Shown one piece after another: positions 1-8,676 of a stretch of 64,000 bases of DNA; position 1 is the first letter of the stretch, and each line of letters opens with the position of its first letter. The DNA lies in NCBI GenBank assembly GCA_002407845.1, contig DHPK01000010.1:47343-111342 (forward strand), read 5' to 3'. Made by a program: the position numbers and the translations under genes. The notes under the pieces were generated by a model that ran no database searches, was not told the origin of the DNA, and saw only the letters and a list, made by a program, of their open reading frames with translations. The stretch comes from Leptolinea sp. UBA5366 (GTDB lineage: Bacteria > Chloroflexota > Anaerolineae > Anaerolineales > Anaerolineaceae).

Positions 1-949
1 GGATGCAGGTGATCGTCTTTGCAGGTGCGGCTGCAAGTGCCAGCTTTCCGCCTTTGATTGCGTCCAGATGTTTTCGCAATACGTTCATTTCGTGAATGTC
101 AGCGCCGCTTGCCAAAAGCAGCCGGGTCAGCTCCTGAAAGTCTTGTAAGGTGATGGGATCTTCTGGCAGCGTCATCAGTGCAGAACCGCCGCCTGAAACC
201 AAAAAGATCACCAGATCCGCTGCTTGAGCCTGCTCTGCCAGTTCCAGCACTTTTTTTGCAGCCAGCAGGCTGTTGTCATTCGGAATCGGATGCCCGCCAG
301 TAAAAATTTGATATTTTTGCAAATCCAGCTGAACAGTCTCATCGGTCATCTTCGTAATCACGATGCCTGCTTTGATTTTTTCGCTTAAGATTCGATCAAG
401 CGCCTTTGTCATTTTCAGGGCGGCTTTTCCTAATGACACAACATATATCAAGCCTTTTTCAGGGAGATCAAATGGCTTTTCTTGAACGATCAGCCGATTT
501 TGTTCCATGCGAATTGCTTGATTCACGACCTGCTCCGGATCGACAGCGTCTAAGGCTGCCCGAATGATCGTATGGATCAGGGCAAGACGGTCTTCAGAAA
601 TGATGTCGAGCGTCAGCAACGGCTGCGGCAGGCTGAACCTGCCATCGGTGTTGGGCGGAAAAGGGATTACATTCAGAACGGCTTCAGCCGGAAGACTGCC
701 GTACAGATGAGGAAAACTGCCTTTGCGCGTTTCTTGTGCGGGTTCAAAACAGATTTCTGGTGTTTTATTTTCGTCAACTTCCAGCAGGACAAGATCAGTC
801 CTTCCCTGATAAAAAAGATCAGCCGTTTCAACCACCTGATCGGCTTTTGAAAAATGAATAAATCCCTCGCGCTGCAGGCTTTCTGACTGATAAGCGTCTG
901 TTGCCAATGCTTTTTCCCAATCCTGTTTTGAACAAATGTGATAGATCAT
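1..949 (-). CDS. DUF952-glycerate 2-kinase (DUF4147) fusion, 3' end cut by window edge
   Basis: One uninterrupted frame runs from an ATG at 949 to the left edge (316 codons seen), so the C-terminus is missing. I checked the 482-949 stretch codon by codon and found no stop. Residues 1 to about 105 look like DUF952: MIYHI start, EGFIHFS, a FYQG..LVLLEVD strand, FPHLYGSLP and a DGRF.LP ending. From about residue 118 the sequence becomes the N-terminal domain of GckA/TtuD-type glycerate kinases: RAALDAVDPEQ, VVSLGKAA, TGGHPIPN and LVSGGGSAL. The kinase phosphorylates D-glycerate to 2-phosphoglycerate. The role of the DUF952 part is unknown. A GAGGA ribosome site precedes the ATG. The MOFRL domain expected at the C-terminus lies outside the window. 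Confidence 0.8.
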   Translation of the reverse strand, partial: MIYHICSKQDWEKALATDAYQSESLQREGFIHFSKADQVVETADLFYQGRTDLVLLEVDENKTPEICFEPAQETRKGSFPHLYGSLPAEAVLNVIPFPPNTDGRFSLPQPLLTLDIISEDRLALIHTIIRAALDAVDPEQVVNQAIRMEQNRLIVQEKPFDLPEKGLIYVVSLGKAALKMTKALDRILSEKIKAGIVITKMTDETVQLDLQKYQIFTGGHPIPNDNSLLAAKKVLELAEQAQAADLVIFLVSGGGSALMTLPEDPITLQDFQELTRLLLASGADIHEMNVLRKHLDAIKGGKLALAAAPAKTITCI

Positions 950-1014
950 AAATCCTCATTTCTCTTTTTCCATCAGGTACAATAAAAATTATATCCTTTT
1001 AACGAAGAGGTCGA

Positions 1015-1761
1015 ATGGACAAACAGGCAATCGAAGCAGTTCTGCACCCGTTGAAAGCAGAATATGCCTTTTATTTTCATCGAACAGGAACGGAACCTGT
1101 TTTGGTTTCTAATCAGCCCGAAAATCACCAGTTTATGACTGCCTCAGTCATCAAGGTTCCTATTTTACTGGCATGGATTGCGCTTGAACGGCAGCAACTG
1201 GTCAGCGCAGATGCTTTCTGCGAGGCGGGGGATGAACCGGTTGTGACCGGTGCGGGATTCTTTTACCTTTTCCGCCAGAAAAAGCTGACCTGGCATGACG
1301 TGTTGCTGCTGATGATCGCGACCTCAGATAATTACTGCACAAATCTTGTGATCAGCCATTTGGGTCTGGAGAGAATCAACCGCGTTTTTGCTGATTTAGG
1401 TTTTCAGGACACGCATCTGGGCAGAAAAATGATGACGCGCTCCGACAGAGCTTCAGGAAAGGATAATTGGATCATCACGGCTGATTTGATCCGCTGTTTT
1501 GATTTGATTCAAAATTTGCCTGTGACTGAAAAGACCTTTGCGGAAGAGATGCTCCTGTCTTGTCAGGCTGACCGGCTGTTTTTACGGAATTTGCCCGGTG
1601 ATTCTGTCGATTTCTTTCATAAATCGGGCGGTTTGGATAATGTGATGAACGAATGGGGATATACTGCCGACCGCCGAATATTCTTGATGTGCAATAATTT
1701 CGAAGATCACCTGGCAGTTTTGAACGTATTCGGTACTTTTGGACAGGAATTGTTGGCATAA
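1015..1761 (+). CDS. Class A beta-lactamase-fold serine hydrolase, atypical
   Basis: 248 residues. It carries the three penicillin-recognising signatures in order and spacing: SVIK (Ser44/Lys47), SDN (104-106) and KSG (203-205). Family knowledge: the serine acylates and the SDN and KSG motifs shape the pocket. The omega-loop ExxLN element holding the deacylating Glu of true class A enzymes is not visible where expected (about 135-152), and no signal peptide is present. A cytoplasmic peptidase, esterase or amidase is therefore as likely as a resistance enzyme. AGAGG at 1006-1010 precedes the ATG. It is transcribed away from the glycerate kinase fusion and converges on the NlpC/P60 gene, with a strong hairpin between them. 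Confidence 0.8.
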   Translation: MDKQAIEAVLHPLKAEYAFYFHRTGTEPVLVSNQPENHQFMTASVIKVPILLAWIALERQQLVSADAFCEAGDEPVVTGAGFFYLFRQKKLTWHDVLLLMIATSDNYCTNLVISHLGLERINRVFADLGFQDTHLGRKMMTRSDRASGKDNWIITADLIRCFDLIQNLPVTEKTFAEEMLLSCQADRLFLRNLPGDSVDFFHKSGGLDNVMNEWGYTADRRIFLMCNNFEDHLAVLNVFGTFGQELLA

Positions 1762-1910
1762 GGAACAGGTTGCATAATAGGCAATTTCAGTAAAAATCAG
1801 CGAATCTTCTTAGGATTAAAGATTGGTTATATCTTTTGCGCGAATAAGCAGAATAAAACAAATTTAACATCCTGAGAACCTTTTTAATGACCTTCATCCG
1901 ACTTGAAAAT

Positions 1911-1942
1911 AAAAGACGCTTTCTTCCAAGAAAGCGTCTTTT
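1911..1942. terminator. Bidirectional intrinsic terminator
   Basis: A perfect 15-bp inverted repeat (arms 1911-1925 and 1928-1942, 2-nt loop) starts with AAAA and ends with TTTT. It can therefore terminate both the plus-strand hydrolase gene and the minus-strand NlpC/P60 gene that converge here. Confidence 0.85.
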
Positions 1943-1963
1943 GTTATGAGCAAAATCTGATAA

Positions 1964-2968
1964 TTAGATATAACGCACGGCTGCAACGAAGGTGCCTTTC
2001 AATGACGACGCAGTCAATGCATCATCGATATAGACCCCGTTCCGGGTGCGTGATGAATGGATGACAGTCCAGCCGCCGAGCGAAATCGAGGCATGAGAGA
2101 TATGATCAAGACTTTTACCGTAAAGAACGACATCACCAGGCAAAAATGGCGGTTCGACACTTTTTTCCGCAATGTATTGCATGTGAGCATCGCGCCGCGT
2201 CTGCAGTCCGCTCATGCGGTAAGCCCATTGAACCAGCCCTGAGCAATCGATCCCGTTGACTGAGTTTCCGCCCCAGAGATAGGGGACGCCAATCAGCTTG
2301 AGCGCGTTGTTGCAGACCAGATTCCGCAGTGCGTCCCCGCTTTGCGGCAGATCAGCATAAGCTGTCAGTGCAGACTTTTCAACCCAGCCCTGATAGTCCG
2401 CGGCAATGAGCGCCATGTCCCCGAGCTCTTCGAGAATTACAGTTTTCAATCCGCCCAGCGCGCGTCCAATCTGTTCTTTTCTATCCGGACTGCTGTAAAT
2501 AGCGCTGGCTGGCGCGCTGACGAGATGGGTCGGTTCCTGCCAGTCGATCTGGCTCAAATATTTTTTATAGGTCCAGCTGATGTACCCATCCAGCATGTTT
2601 CGTCCCAAAACCCAGTCTTCGTCTTCCGCCAGAACCGCAATCGGATCGCCATAAAACATCTGCGTCATCAGCTCCGTATGGAAGCTCTTTTCCCGGTGCA
2701 TGCTGGATAAATTCTTATTAACCCGCAGGATCGGTGTTTCTGCTGTCTGCATGATCTGCAGTTGATCCAGGTTCAATCTCGCGTTTGGCATTCGTTTGGC
2801 AAAAAAATGCTTGAGGGTCTCTTTATCCGCTTCTTCGAGCACCTTTCCCTTAAAGTTAATTTGCCCCTCGCCGGAAACTTCCGGAATCACGTCGAAAATT
2901 GTCAGCAGTGGTTCATTGAATGCGGTGTTCTTCAGTTCCTCTAAAAGATTTTTCACATTATCGAGCAT
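1964..2968 (-). CDS. NlpC/P60 cysteine endopeptidase (YkfC-like, murein peptide)
   Basis: 334 residues. The C-terminal third is an NlpC/P60 domain: GVPYLWGG then DCSGLVQWAY (nucleophile Cys242), SHASISLGG (His292) and HSSRTRNG (His304 as the third polar residue). Residues of roughly 75-205 look like the SH3-type region found in gamma-D-glutamyl-diamino-acid endopeptidases. No signal peptide is seen, so it probably acts on imported muropeptides in the cytoplasm. The gene starts 13 nt after the dipeptide epimerase gene, and the ATG has a strong GGAGG. That pairing matches the ykfB-ykfC logic: the peptidase releases L-Ala-D-Glu and the epimerase converts it. Confidence 0.88.
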   Translation of the reverse strand: MLDNVKNLLEELKNTAFNEPLLTIFDVIPEVSGEGQINFKGKVLEEADKETLKHFFAKRMPNARLNLDQLQIMQTAETPILRVNKNLSSMHREKSFHTELMTQMFYGDPIAVLAEDEDWVLGRNMLDGYISWTYKKYLSQIDWQEPTHLVSAPASAIYSSPDRKEQIGRALGGLKTVILEELGDMALIAADYQGWVEKSALTAYADLPQSGDALRNLVCNNALKLIGVPYLWGGNSVNGIDCSGLVQWAYRMSGLQTRRDAHMQYIAEKSVEPPFLPGDVVLYGKSLDHISHASISLGGWTVIHSSRTRNGVYIDDALTASSLKGTFVAAVRYI

Positions 2969-2981
2969 AGAAAATCCTCCC

Positions 2982-4019
2982 TCAGTGTGTTTTTAAGGTT
3001 AAGCCCAATCCAGCGCCCTGCGGCGGGATCAGCGCAGCATTTTCAGTATAGTTAAGTCCGGAAAACGGGTCATTCGATATCAGTAGCGGCGTGTCCAAGT
3101 CAATCCAGTCCGCGATGCCGATCAGGTTTGCCATGGCAGTGACGCCGATGGAGGTTTCGACCATGCAGCCGAGCATGATTTTCATCCCATAAGAGCGGGC
3201 ACGCTGGATCATTTCAACCGCAGGCGCAATCCCGCCGCACTTCATCAGTTTTACATTGATGCCGCGCACTCCGGCAGCGTGCAGACGGTCAATGTCCGCC
3301 AGCGACTGCAAAGATTCGTCAGCGACGATCGGCACATCCGTTTCAGCTTGCACCAGCCCCATTCCGGCAATATCATCCTTCGGGGTGGGCTGTTCGATCA
3401 TTTCGAGATCAAATTTTTCAAGGCGTTTAACCAGCTGGACAGCTTCTGCTGCCTGCCAGCCCGCATTCGCGTCCAGTCGCAGCTTCGCGTCAGGGCGAAC
3501 CTTGCGAATGGCTTCCAGCCGCGCCTCTTCCAGGTCTTCTTGTCCGGCAGCGCCCAGTTTGATCTTGATGATCGGATAATCCTTAACTTGTTCAGCCATC
3601 TGTGCCATGGCTTCCGGCGTGTCGATGCTGAGCGTGTAAGACGTAATTGTCGGCACAGGCGCGGGCAGGTCATACAGTTGATAGATTGGTTTACCGGCAG
3701 CCTTCCCTATGCGGTCATGAAAAGCAATGTCAAGCGCTGCAATGGCCGGCGCCGGCGCTGACCCAGATTGGGCGATCCATTGCCGGATTTGGTCAACCGT
3801 TTCAGGAAACGGATCCTCGCGCAAAGCACAACGATCCCAGAAATCGGTCATCTCTTTAAAATCAATTCCGTAATAAAAAGGGATCGTTCCCTCTCCCCAG
3901 CCGGAGTCTTCTGACAGCCGCACCCAAAACGCAGTTCGGGTGGATGAACTGCCATAGGAAACCGTAAAGGGAGTTTTCAAGGTTAAGGTAATTTCTTTCC
4001 AGCTGAGTCTGCCAGCCAT
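2982..4019 (-). CDS. L-Ala-D/L-Glu (dipeptide) epimerase, enolase superfamily
   Basis: 345 residues, the usual length. The muconate-lactonising subgroup residues are all in place: KIK (Lys152, Lys154), metal ligands Asp183 in LRLDANAGW, Glu209 in IEQPTP and Asp234 in VADES, and Lys257 in NVKLMK on the opposite face. The sequence style (SYGSSSTRT capping loop near the N-terminus, GCMVETS near the end) fits dipeptide epimerases such as YkfB/YcjG, which racemise the Glu alpha carbon of L-Ala-D-Glu during murein recycling. A related dipeptide substrate cannot be excluded. It is the first gene of a two-gene unit with the NlpC/P60 peptidase and is separated from rsgA by 89 nt. Confidence 0.88.
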   Translation of the reverse strand: MAGRLSWKEITLTLKTPFTVSYGSSSTRTAFWVRLSEDSGWGEGTIPFYYGIDFKEMTDFWDRCALREDPFPETVDQIRQWIAQSGSAPAPAIAALDIAFHDRIGKAAGKPIYQLYDLPAPVPTITSYTLSIDTPEAMAQMAEQVKDYPIIKIKLGAAGQEDLEEARLEAIRKVRPDAKLRLDANAGWQAAEAVQLVKRLEKFDLEMIEQPTPKDDIAGMGLVQAETDVPIVADESLQSLADIDRLHAAGVRGINVKLMKCGGIAPAVEMIQRARSYGMKIMLGCMVETSIGVTAMANLIGIADWIDLDTPLLISNDPFSGLNYTENAALIPPQGAGLGLTLKTH

Positions 4020-4108
4020 ATCAGTGCCTCGTTTGTTTTGGATGATGCCTAAGATTTTACTCTGAATTTCGGATTTATTATGGATATCGGCGGGAACGTG
4101 ACCGGCGC

Positions 4109-5017
4109 TTATTCCGCATCGCCGTAACGGATTTGCAGATAAGATTGATAACGTTCGGCGCTGACCGTGCCGTTTTCTACTGCTAGCTGCACCGCGCAGC
4201 CCTGCTCTTCGGGGTGATGGGTGCAGTCACTATAAAGACACTGCGATACCAGCGGGCTGATTTCCGGAAAATAACCGTCAAGCTCCTCGGGTTCTGTATC
4301 CCAAAGCGCGAGCGACTTGATGCCGGGCAGGTCGGCGATGAATCCGCCTTCGGGCAGCAGGAACATTTCACGTACAACGGTTGTATGGCGTCCTTTTTGG
4401 TTGTATTCGCTGATTTCGTTAACTTTCAGGTTTAATCCGGGATACATCTGGTTGATCAGGCTGGATTTTCCCACACCGGATGGACCGACCAAACCGGTAA
4501 CCTTTCCCTTCAGCTTCCCTTTCAGTTCATCGACTCCTTCATCCGACACAGCCGATGTAAAGAGCGTTTCATAACCAATTTTTGGATAAATTGCAAAGAG
4601 CGCCCGGGCTGCATCTAAGCCGGTCAGGTCAATTTTATTTACCAGAATGATAGGAGGGATGTGCTGCTTTTCGCAGATCACCAGAAAACGGTCGAGCATT
4701 CTTAGCTTAGGTTCAGGCTGAGCAGCGGCAAAAACGAGAAGAATCTGATCAAGGTTACTGATCAGGATTTGGCGATATTCGTAACGAATGCCGGTCATCA
4801 GCCGTACCAGCTCGTTTTTCCGCGGCAGGACGTTCTCAATAACGCCGGTTCCATCCGGAAAATATTCGAACTCAACCAGGTCGCCGATGGCGATCAGGTC
4901 AGTTTGGCGGCTGCCCCGTTTCATGACACCGCGCATTTTACAAGTGACAATTTCACCGTCACTGGTGACGGTGAAAAAACCTGATTGATATCTTAAAACG
5001 CGTCCCTGACGAATCAT
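4109..5017 (-). CDS. rsgA: Ribosome small-subunit-dependent GTPase A
   Basis: 302 residues. The circularly permuted GTPase order is visible: NKID (G4, 127-130) comes before GPSGVGKSS (G1, 178-186) and DLPG (G3, 229-232). An N-terminal OB-like segment precedes this. A C-terminal zinc knuckle follows, with Cys250, Cys255, His257 and Cys264. RsgA/YjeQ acts late in 30S maturation in the cytoplasm. The gene begins 10 nt after the penicillin-binding protein gene on the same strand, so co-transcription is likely. Confidence 0.95.
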   Translation of the reverse strand: MIRQGRVLRYQSGFFTVTSDGEIVTCKMRGVMKRGSRQTDLIAIGDLVEFEYFPDGTGVIENVLPRKNELVRLMTGIRYEYRQILISNLDQILLVFAAAQPEPKLRMLDRFLVICEKQHIPPIILVNKIDLTGLDAARALFAIYPKIGYETLFTSAVSDEGVDELKGKLKGKVTGLVGPSGVGKSSLINQMYPGLNLKVNEISEYNQKGRHTTVVREMFLLPEGGFIADLPGIKSLALWDTEPEELDGYFPEISPLVSQCLYSDCTHHPEEQGCAVQLAVENGTVSAERYQSYLQIRYGDAE

Positions 5018-5027
5018 GAAGCGTAAA

Positions 5028-7283
5028 TCAAGGAGCTTCGGTCGGATCGGGAGTGATCTGCCATGGCGCCCGCGTCGATGTCGGAATCGGCGTCAGCGTT
5101 GGGGTAGGCGTCGGAGTCTTAGTAATATAGACGCCGGCTTCCCAGTTGTACAGCATTGACGCTTTCCCGTCGAAGTAAAGCTCCAGAACGCGGCGGAAGA
5201 TTGGCGCGGCATAAACGGACCCGTCCCCGACATTTTCGACCAGCACTGCGATCGCGATATCCGGTTTCCCTTCAAGCTTACGATCGGTGTAACCTGAAAA
5301 CCAGGCATGCGGCAGCTCTCCGGGACCTGTCTGCGCAGTTCCCGTTTTTCCATACACCTCGTAATTGATGTAGCGGAAGACGCCGTAAGCCGTGCCGCGT
5401 GGATCGTGGGTAACGGTCAGCATCGCATCCTGGATCAATTTAATATTTTCTGCTGAAACTGGAATCTTTCCCTGCGGTTCAGGCTCAAAAGCATAAGTGA
5501 CATTACCCTCGATGTCCACTACCTGTTCGACCACCTGCGGGCGGTAGAGCGTTCCTCCGTTTCCGACTGCCGCGACGAAACGGGCGACTTGAAGCGGCGT
5601 GACCAGCAGCGTCCCTTGCCCGATGCCCAGCTGAACCGAGGAATATTCATCGCCCGGAACTTCGACATTTCCCGGCTGTTCTTCAATCTCGCCGACATCA
5701 GTCAACGATCCCAAGCCGAATCCGCGGGTCATGCTCGGCAGGTAATCGGCGCCTGCCTGGCGATAAAGCTCCAGTCCGATTTTGTAAAACCATGGGTTGC
5801 AGGATCGCATTAGCCCTTCTGCCAGAGTCAGCGTGCCGCTGGGAGCAACTTCATAATCGAGGGTCCAGTCTGTCAGCACCACGCCCGGTAACTCTGTAAA
5901 CTCGTAACCGCATTCAAAAGTGTCATTAATTTTATAGATGCCTGATTCTAGCGCGGCTGCCATCGCAATAATTTTATAGACAGACCCAAGCGGATATTGC
6001 CCTTGAGTGGCGCGGTTATACATCGGACGGTCGCGAAGCAGCAGATCGCCGGTGTAAAAGGAGTTGTAATTGTTGAAATCGAGCAGGTTCGGGTCGAAGG
6101 TCGGGGAGGACGCCAGCCCGAGGATGCGGCCGGTATCGCGTTCCAGCACGACGACAGCAGCACGGAACCCTGCAATTGCGCGCTGCAGGTCATATTGAAA
6201 GGCTTCCTGAAACGTAGTGTAGATGGTCTGCCCTGCGACCAGATCGCTTTTATACAGGCGGGTGATCGGGTTGCCTTCCGGATCAACCACGTACAGCGAT
6301 GCCCCGCGCTCCCCGTCCAGCATGTCCTGACCCCATTTTTCAATGCCGAGCCGGCCGATGCGTTCATCGATTCGGTACCCGCTCTGCTTCATCTCTTCCG
6401 CTTCCTGTTCGCCGATTGGCTGAACATAGCCGACGAGGTGAGGCGCAGAACCTCCTTCGTAATAGAACCGGGAGGCAGAATAGCGGTTCAGATAAACACC
6501 TTCATAGCCCGAGATGGATGCCATTCTTTCGTCGACGATCGATGCCGGCGCTTCGCCAATGATGACATAGTCATAAGGATTGGCTTCTTCCATCAGCTGC
6601 GTGATGACAAAAGTTGTTTTTCCGGTCAGGCGAGATAACTCGTTGATCAATCCGTTCCAGCGGTTGCTCGGCACGGAGGCGGGGATGACGCCAATGGCGT
6701 AAGCTTCTAATTCAGCAGCTAACGGAACGCCGTCAATGTCATAAATTGCTCCGCGAGTGGGGACGTCAATGCTCATTGCCAATTTGTTGCCGCCCCGCAG
6801 TTCGGGCATGATCATGCCGTCTTCCCATTGAACTTTCCACTGACCGCTTTCGTAGACCAAATTCATGATCATGTCGCGGGAAAAATTGCCGGTCAGCGAA
6901 GTTTCATAATTAGTCTGATAACCGACCTGAGCGCTAGTTGGGCTCGTCAAAATGGACGTCACATCACACACCAGCGACTGCAGTGTCAAGTTCATCGAGA
7001 AATCTTTATAGCGAAATTCGAAATCTTCGAATGAGATCGCATCGCGGCTGACTTGTGAAAGCATGTTATACATGCCGATGTAATCATTTCCCATCCAGGC
7101 TTCAAAAAAGGCGTTCGCCGCGCTGCGCGGTTCAGGCGCTGTCGTAATCAGCACTGACGGATCCGGCAGCGGCGTTTCAGTCGCGGGTGTCGTTGGCGTT
7201 GGCGGGACAAGTGTTGGTTCTGGGGGAGTGCAGGCGCTCAGCGCCAGCGATAGGATCAGGAGCGCAAAAATAAGTCTTTTCAT
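5028..7283 (-). CDS. Lipoprotein penicillin-binding protein (class B-like transpeptidase)
   Basis: The start is placed at the ATG at 7283, not an upstream in-frame one. It overlaps the maf stop as ATGA and begins directly with a lipoprotein signal ending LALSAC, giving 751 residues. A Pro/Thr-rich linker follows. Next come an NTF2-like (MecA N-terminal type) domain, a PBP dimerisation region from about 165 and the transpeptidase with SVYK (Ser434), SCN (Ser494) and KTGTAQ (646-648). The C-terminus is again Pro/Thr-rich. Such proteins cross-link peptidoglycan outside the membrane. No transglycosylase domain is visible. Anchoring by lipid instead of an N-terminal transmembrane helix is a departure from textbook class B PBPs. 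Confidence 0.9.
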   Translation of the reverse strand: MKRLIFALLILSLALSACTPPEPTLVPPTPTTPATETPLPDPSVLITTAPEPRSAANAFFEAWMGNDYIGMYNMLSQVSRDAISFEDFEFRYKDFSMNLTLQSLVCDVTSILTSPTSAQVGYQTNYETSLTGNFSRDMIMNLVYESGQWKVQWEDGMIMPELRGGNKLAMSIDVPTRGAIYDIDGVPLAAELEAYAIGVIPASVPSNRWNGLINELSRLTGKTTFVITQLMEEANPYDYVIIGEAPASIVDERMASISGYEGVYLNRYSASRFYYEGGSAPHLVGYVQPIGEQEAEEMKQSGYRIDERIGRLGIEKWGQDMLDGERGASLYVVDPEGNPITRLYKSDLVAGQTIYTTFQEAFQYDLQRAIAGFRAAVVVLERDTGRILGLASSPTFDPNLLDFNNYNSFYTGDLLLRDRPMYNRATQGQYPLGSVYKIIAMAAALESGIYKINDTFECGYEFTELPGVVLTDWTLDYEVAPSGTLTLAEGLMRSCNPWFYKIGLELYRQAGADYLPSMTRGFGLGSLTDVGEIEEQPGNVEVPGDEYSSVQLGIGQGTLLVTPLQVARFVAAVGNGGTLYRPQVVEQVVDIEGNVTYAFEPEPQGKIPVSAENIKLIQDAMLTVTHDPRGTAYGVFRYINYEVYGKTGTAQTGPGELPHAWFSGYTDRKLEGKPDIAIAVLVENVGDGSVYAAPIFRRVLELYFDGKASMLYNWEAGVYITKTPTPTPTLTPIPTSTRAPWQITPDPTEAP

Positions 7284-7993
7284 ATGCTTAATTCTAGGGG
7301 CAGATGGCTGAAAACAGAATTTTTCAACAAGTTTTTCTTGTTGATTCTGCATGAGTAACTGATGTGGGATTTGCAGCGATCTGCAAAATTAACATCAAAT
7401 TCAATACCGGATAGGTTAAAAAGTCTCTCAAGATGGCACAACGGAAACCCCACCACGCAGGCATAGCAGCCGTTGATTGACTTGACTAACGGAAAATCGG
7501 TGTTCTGAATTGCATAAGCGCCAGCCTTCCCCATCGGGTCACCCGTCGCGACATATTCTTGAATCATCGCGGCAGTCAGCGGCTTCATCTTGACTTCGGT
7601 GTCGCAATAGGTACTGATCAATTCGACCCTGTCGCTGCCGGCTGGCTTGCTGCACAGCACGACGGCAGTGCAGACATGATGCGAACGGCCTTGCAGGGAG
7701 CCTAATATCTCACGCGCGTGCGCGGCATTTTCAGGTTTTCCTAGGATTTCATTCCCAAGGTAGACCGTTGTGTCGGCTGTCACGATTGGAAATTCGGCAT
7801 AAGGGAACTTTTTCAGACTCGCCAGCGCTTTGCTGCGGGCGATTCGCTGACAATAATCAAGCGGCAGTTCGTTTTCATAAGGCGTTTCATCGATATCGGT
7901 TGAAAGAGTGGTGAACTGGTCTGTAACCCAGGTAAGCATATCAATTCTTCTGATTGATGAAGACGCGAGCAAGATTTTTAACCCATTCTGCAT
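7280..7993 (-). CDS. maf: Maf family nucleotide pyrophosphatase
   Basis: 237 residues from the ATG at 7993, where ILLASSSIRR begins the family's N-terminal strand (SxRR motif). VTADTTVYLGNEILGKP holds the catalytic Asp region, and GKAGAYAIQ with FPLVKSINGCYACVVGFPL are conserved C-terminal motifs. Maf enzymes hydrolyse dTTP, UTP or modified nucleotides. The sequence has about 30 extra residues after the usual end. A -10-like TAGAAT lies exactly 7 nt before the ATG, which suggests a leaderless message. The stop overlaps the PBP start (ATGA), implying translational coupling. Confidence 0.88.
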   Translation of the reverse strand: MQNGLKILLASSSIRRIDMLTWVTDQFTTLSTDIDETPYENELPLDYCQRIARSKALASLKKFPYAEFPIVTADTTVYLGNEILGKPENAAHAREILGSLQGRSHHVCTAVVLCSKPAGSDRVELISTYCDTEVKMKPLTAAMIQEYVATGDPMGKAGAYAIQNTDFPLVKSINGCYACVVGFPLCHLERLFNLSGIEFDVNFADRCKSHISYSCRINKKNLLKNSVFSHLPLELSI

Positions 7994-8000
7994 ATTGAAG

Positions 8001-8006
8001 ATTCTA
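8001..8006 (-). promoter_or_regulatory. Candidate -10 box for a leaderless maf transcript
   Basis: TAGAAT on the minus strand is separated from the maf ATG by 7 nt and there is no room for a Shine-Dalgarno. I see no good -35. On the plus strand a TATAAT at 8032-8037 may serve the divergent GrpB gene. Confidence 0.45.
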
Positions 8007-8076
8007 TCACACTCAGCTCTCCGAAGTTTTATATAATGAATAGAAAAACCATGCAGCACCTGCCAGAGGAGCGTGA

Positions 8077-8676
8077 ATGAATAAGCCGAAAAAACTTATG
8101 GAAATGACCAACCAGGAGCTGTGGCAGCTATTTCCGATTATTCTAAAAGAACATGATTCTGACTGGGAAAAGCAATACCAGATCGAATCAGCCCGGATCA
8201 TTGACTGGGTGGGAGCTGAATCGATCGCGCGCATCAGCCATATCGGCAGTACCGCCGTCCCGAACCTGATTGCCAAACCGACCATCGATATCCTGCTCGA
8301 ACTAAAGTCTGATGCCCGTCCCGCAGACTGGCTGGGAAAGTTTGAGAATGCTGGCTATATTGTGCTCAAAAAAACCGAAAACCCGCCTCCGCATCTGTTG
8401 TTGATGCAGGGCTATACCCAAGCCGGATTTGCCGGTCAGGCTTATCATGTGCATGTCCGCTATTTCGGCGACTGGGATGAGCTCTATTTTCGCGATTATC
8501 TCTACGCTCATCCAAATGCTGCGTTATCTTATGGTGAGTTGAAAAGAAATCTTCAGCGGCAGTTTGAGCATGATCGAGATGGCTATACCAATGCCAAGGG
8601 AGAGTTGATTCGGAAATTGACACTTCAAGCACGTCAGGAATTCGGACCAAAGTATGGGAAAATGAAAAATAGTTGA
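8077..8676 (+). CDS. GrpB family (UPF0157) nucleotidyltransferase-fold protein
   Basis: 199 residues. The hallmark is SHIGSTAVPNLIAKPTIDILLEL (about 51-73), in which GS and the paired acidic residues match the nucleotidyltransferase fold of the GrpB/UPF0157 family. A YHVHVRY..DWDELYFRDYL stretch and a KRNLQRQFEHDRDGYTNAKG C-terminal segment are also typical. Its substrate is unknown. An AGAGGAG ribosome site stands 6 nt before the ATG. It stands alone, divergent from the maf unit. Confidence 0.85.
   Translation: MNKPKKLMEMTNQELWQLFPIILKEHDSDWEKQYQIESARIIDWVGAESIARISHIGSTAVPNLIAKPTIDILLELKSDARPADWLGKFENAGYIVLKKTENPPPHLLLMQGYTQAGFAGQAYHVHVRYFGDWDELYFRDYLYAHPNAALSYGELKRNLQRQFEHDRDGYTNAKGELIRKLTLQARQEFGPKYGKMKNS

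Noticed and set aside
1015..1761. Annotation as an antibiotic-resistance beta-lactamase
   Set aside because: The deacylation Glu motif and an export signal are missing, so only the fold-level call is supported.
5997..6638. 213-codon plus-strand frame opposite the PBP gene
   Set aside because: It mirrors the PBP coding frame, resembles no family and has no ribosome site. The conserved PBP motifs are on the other strand.
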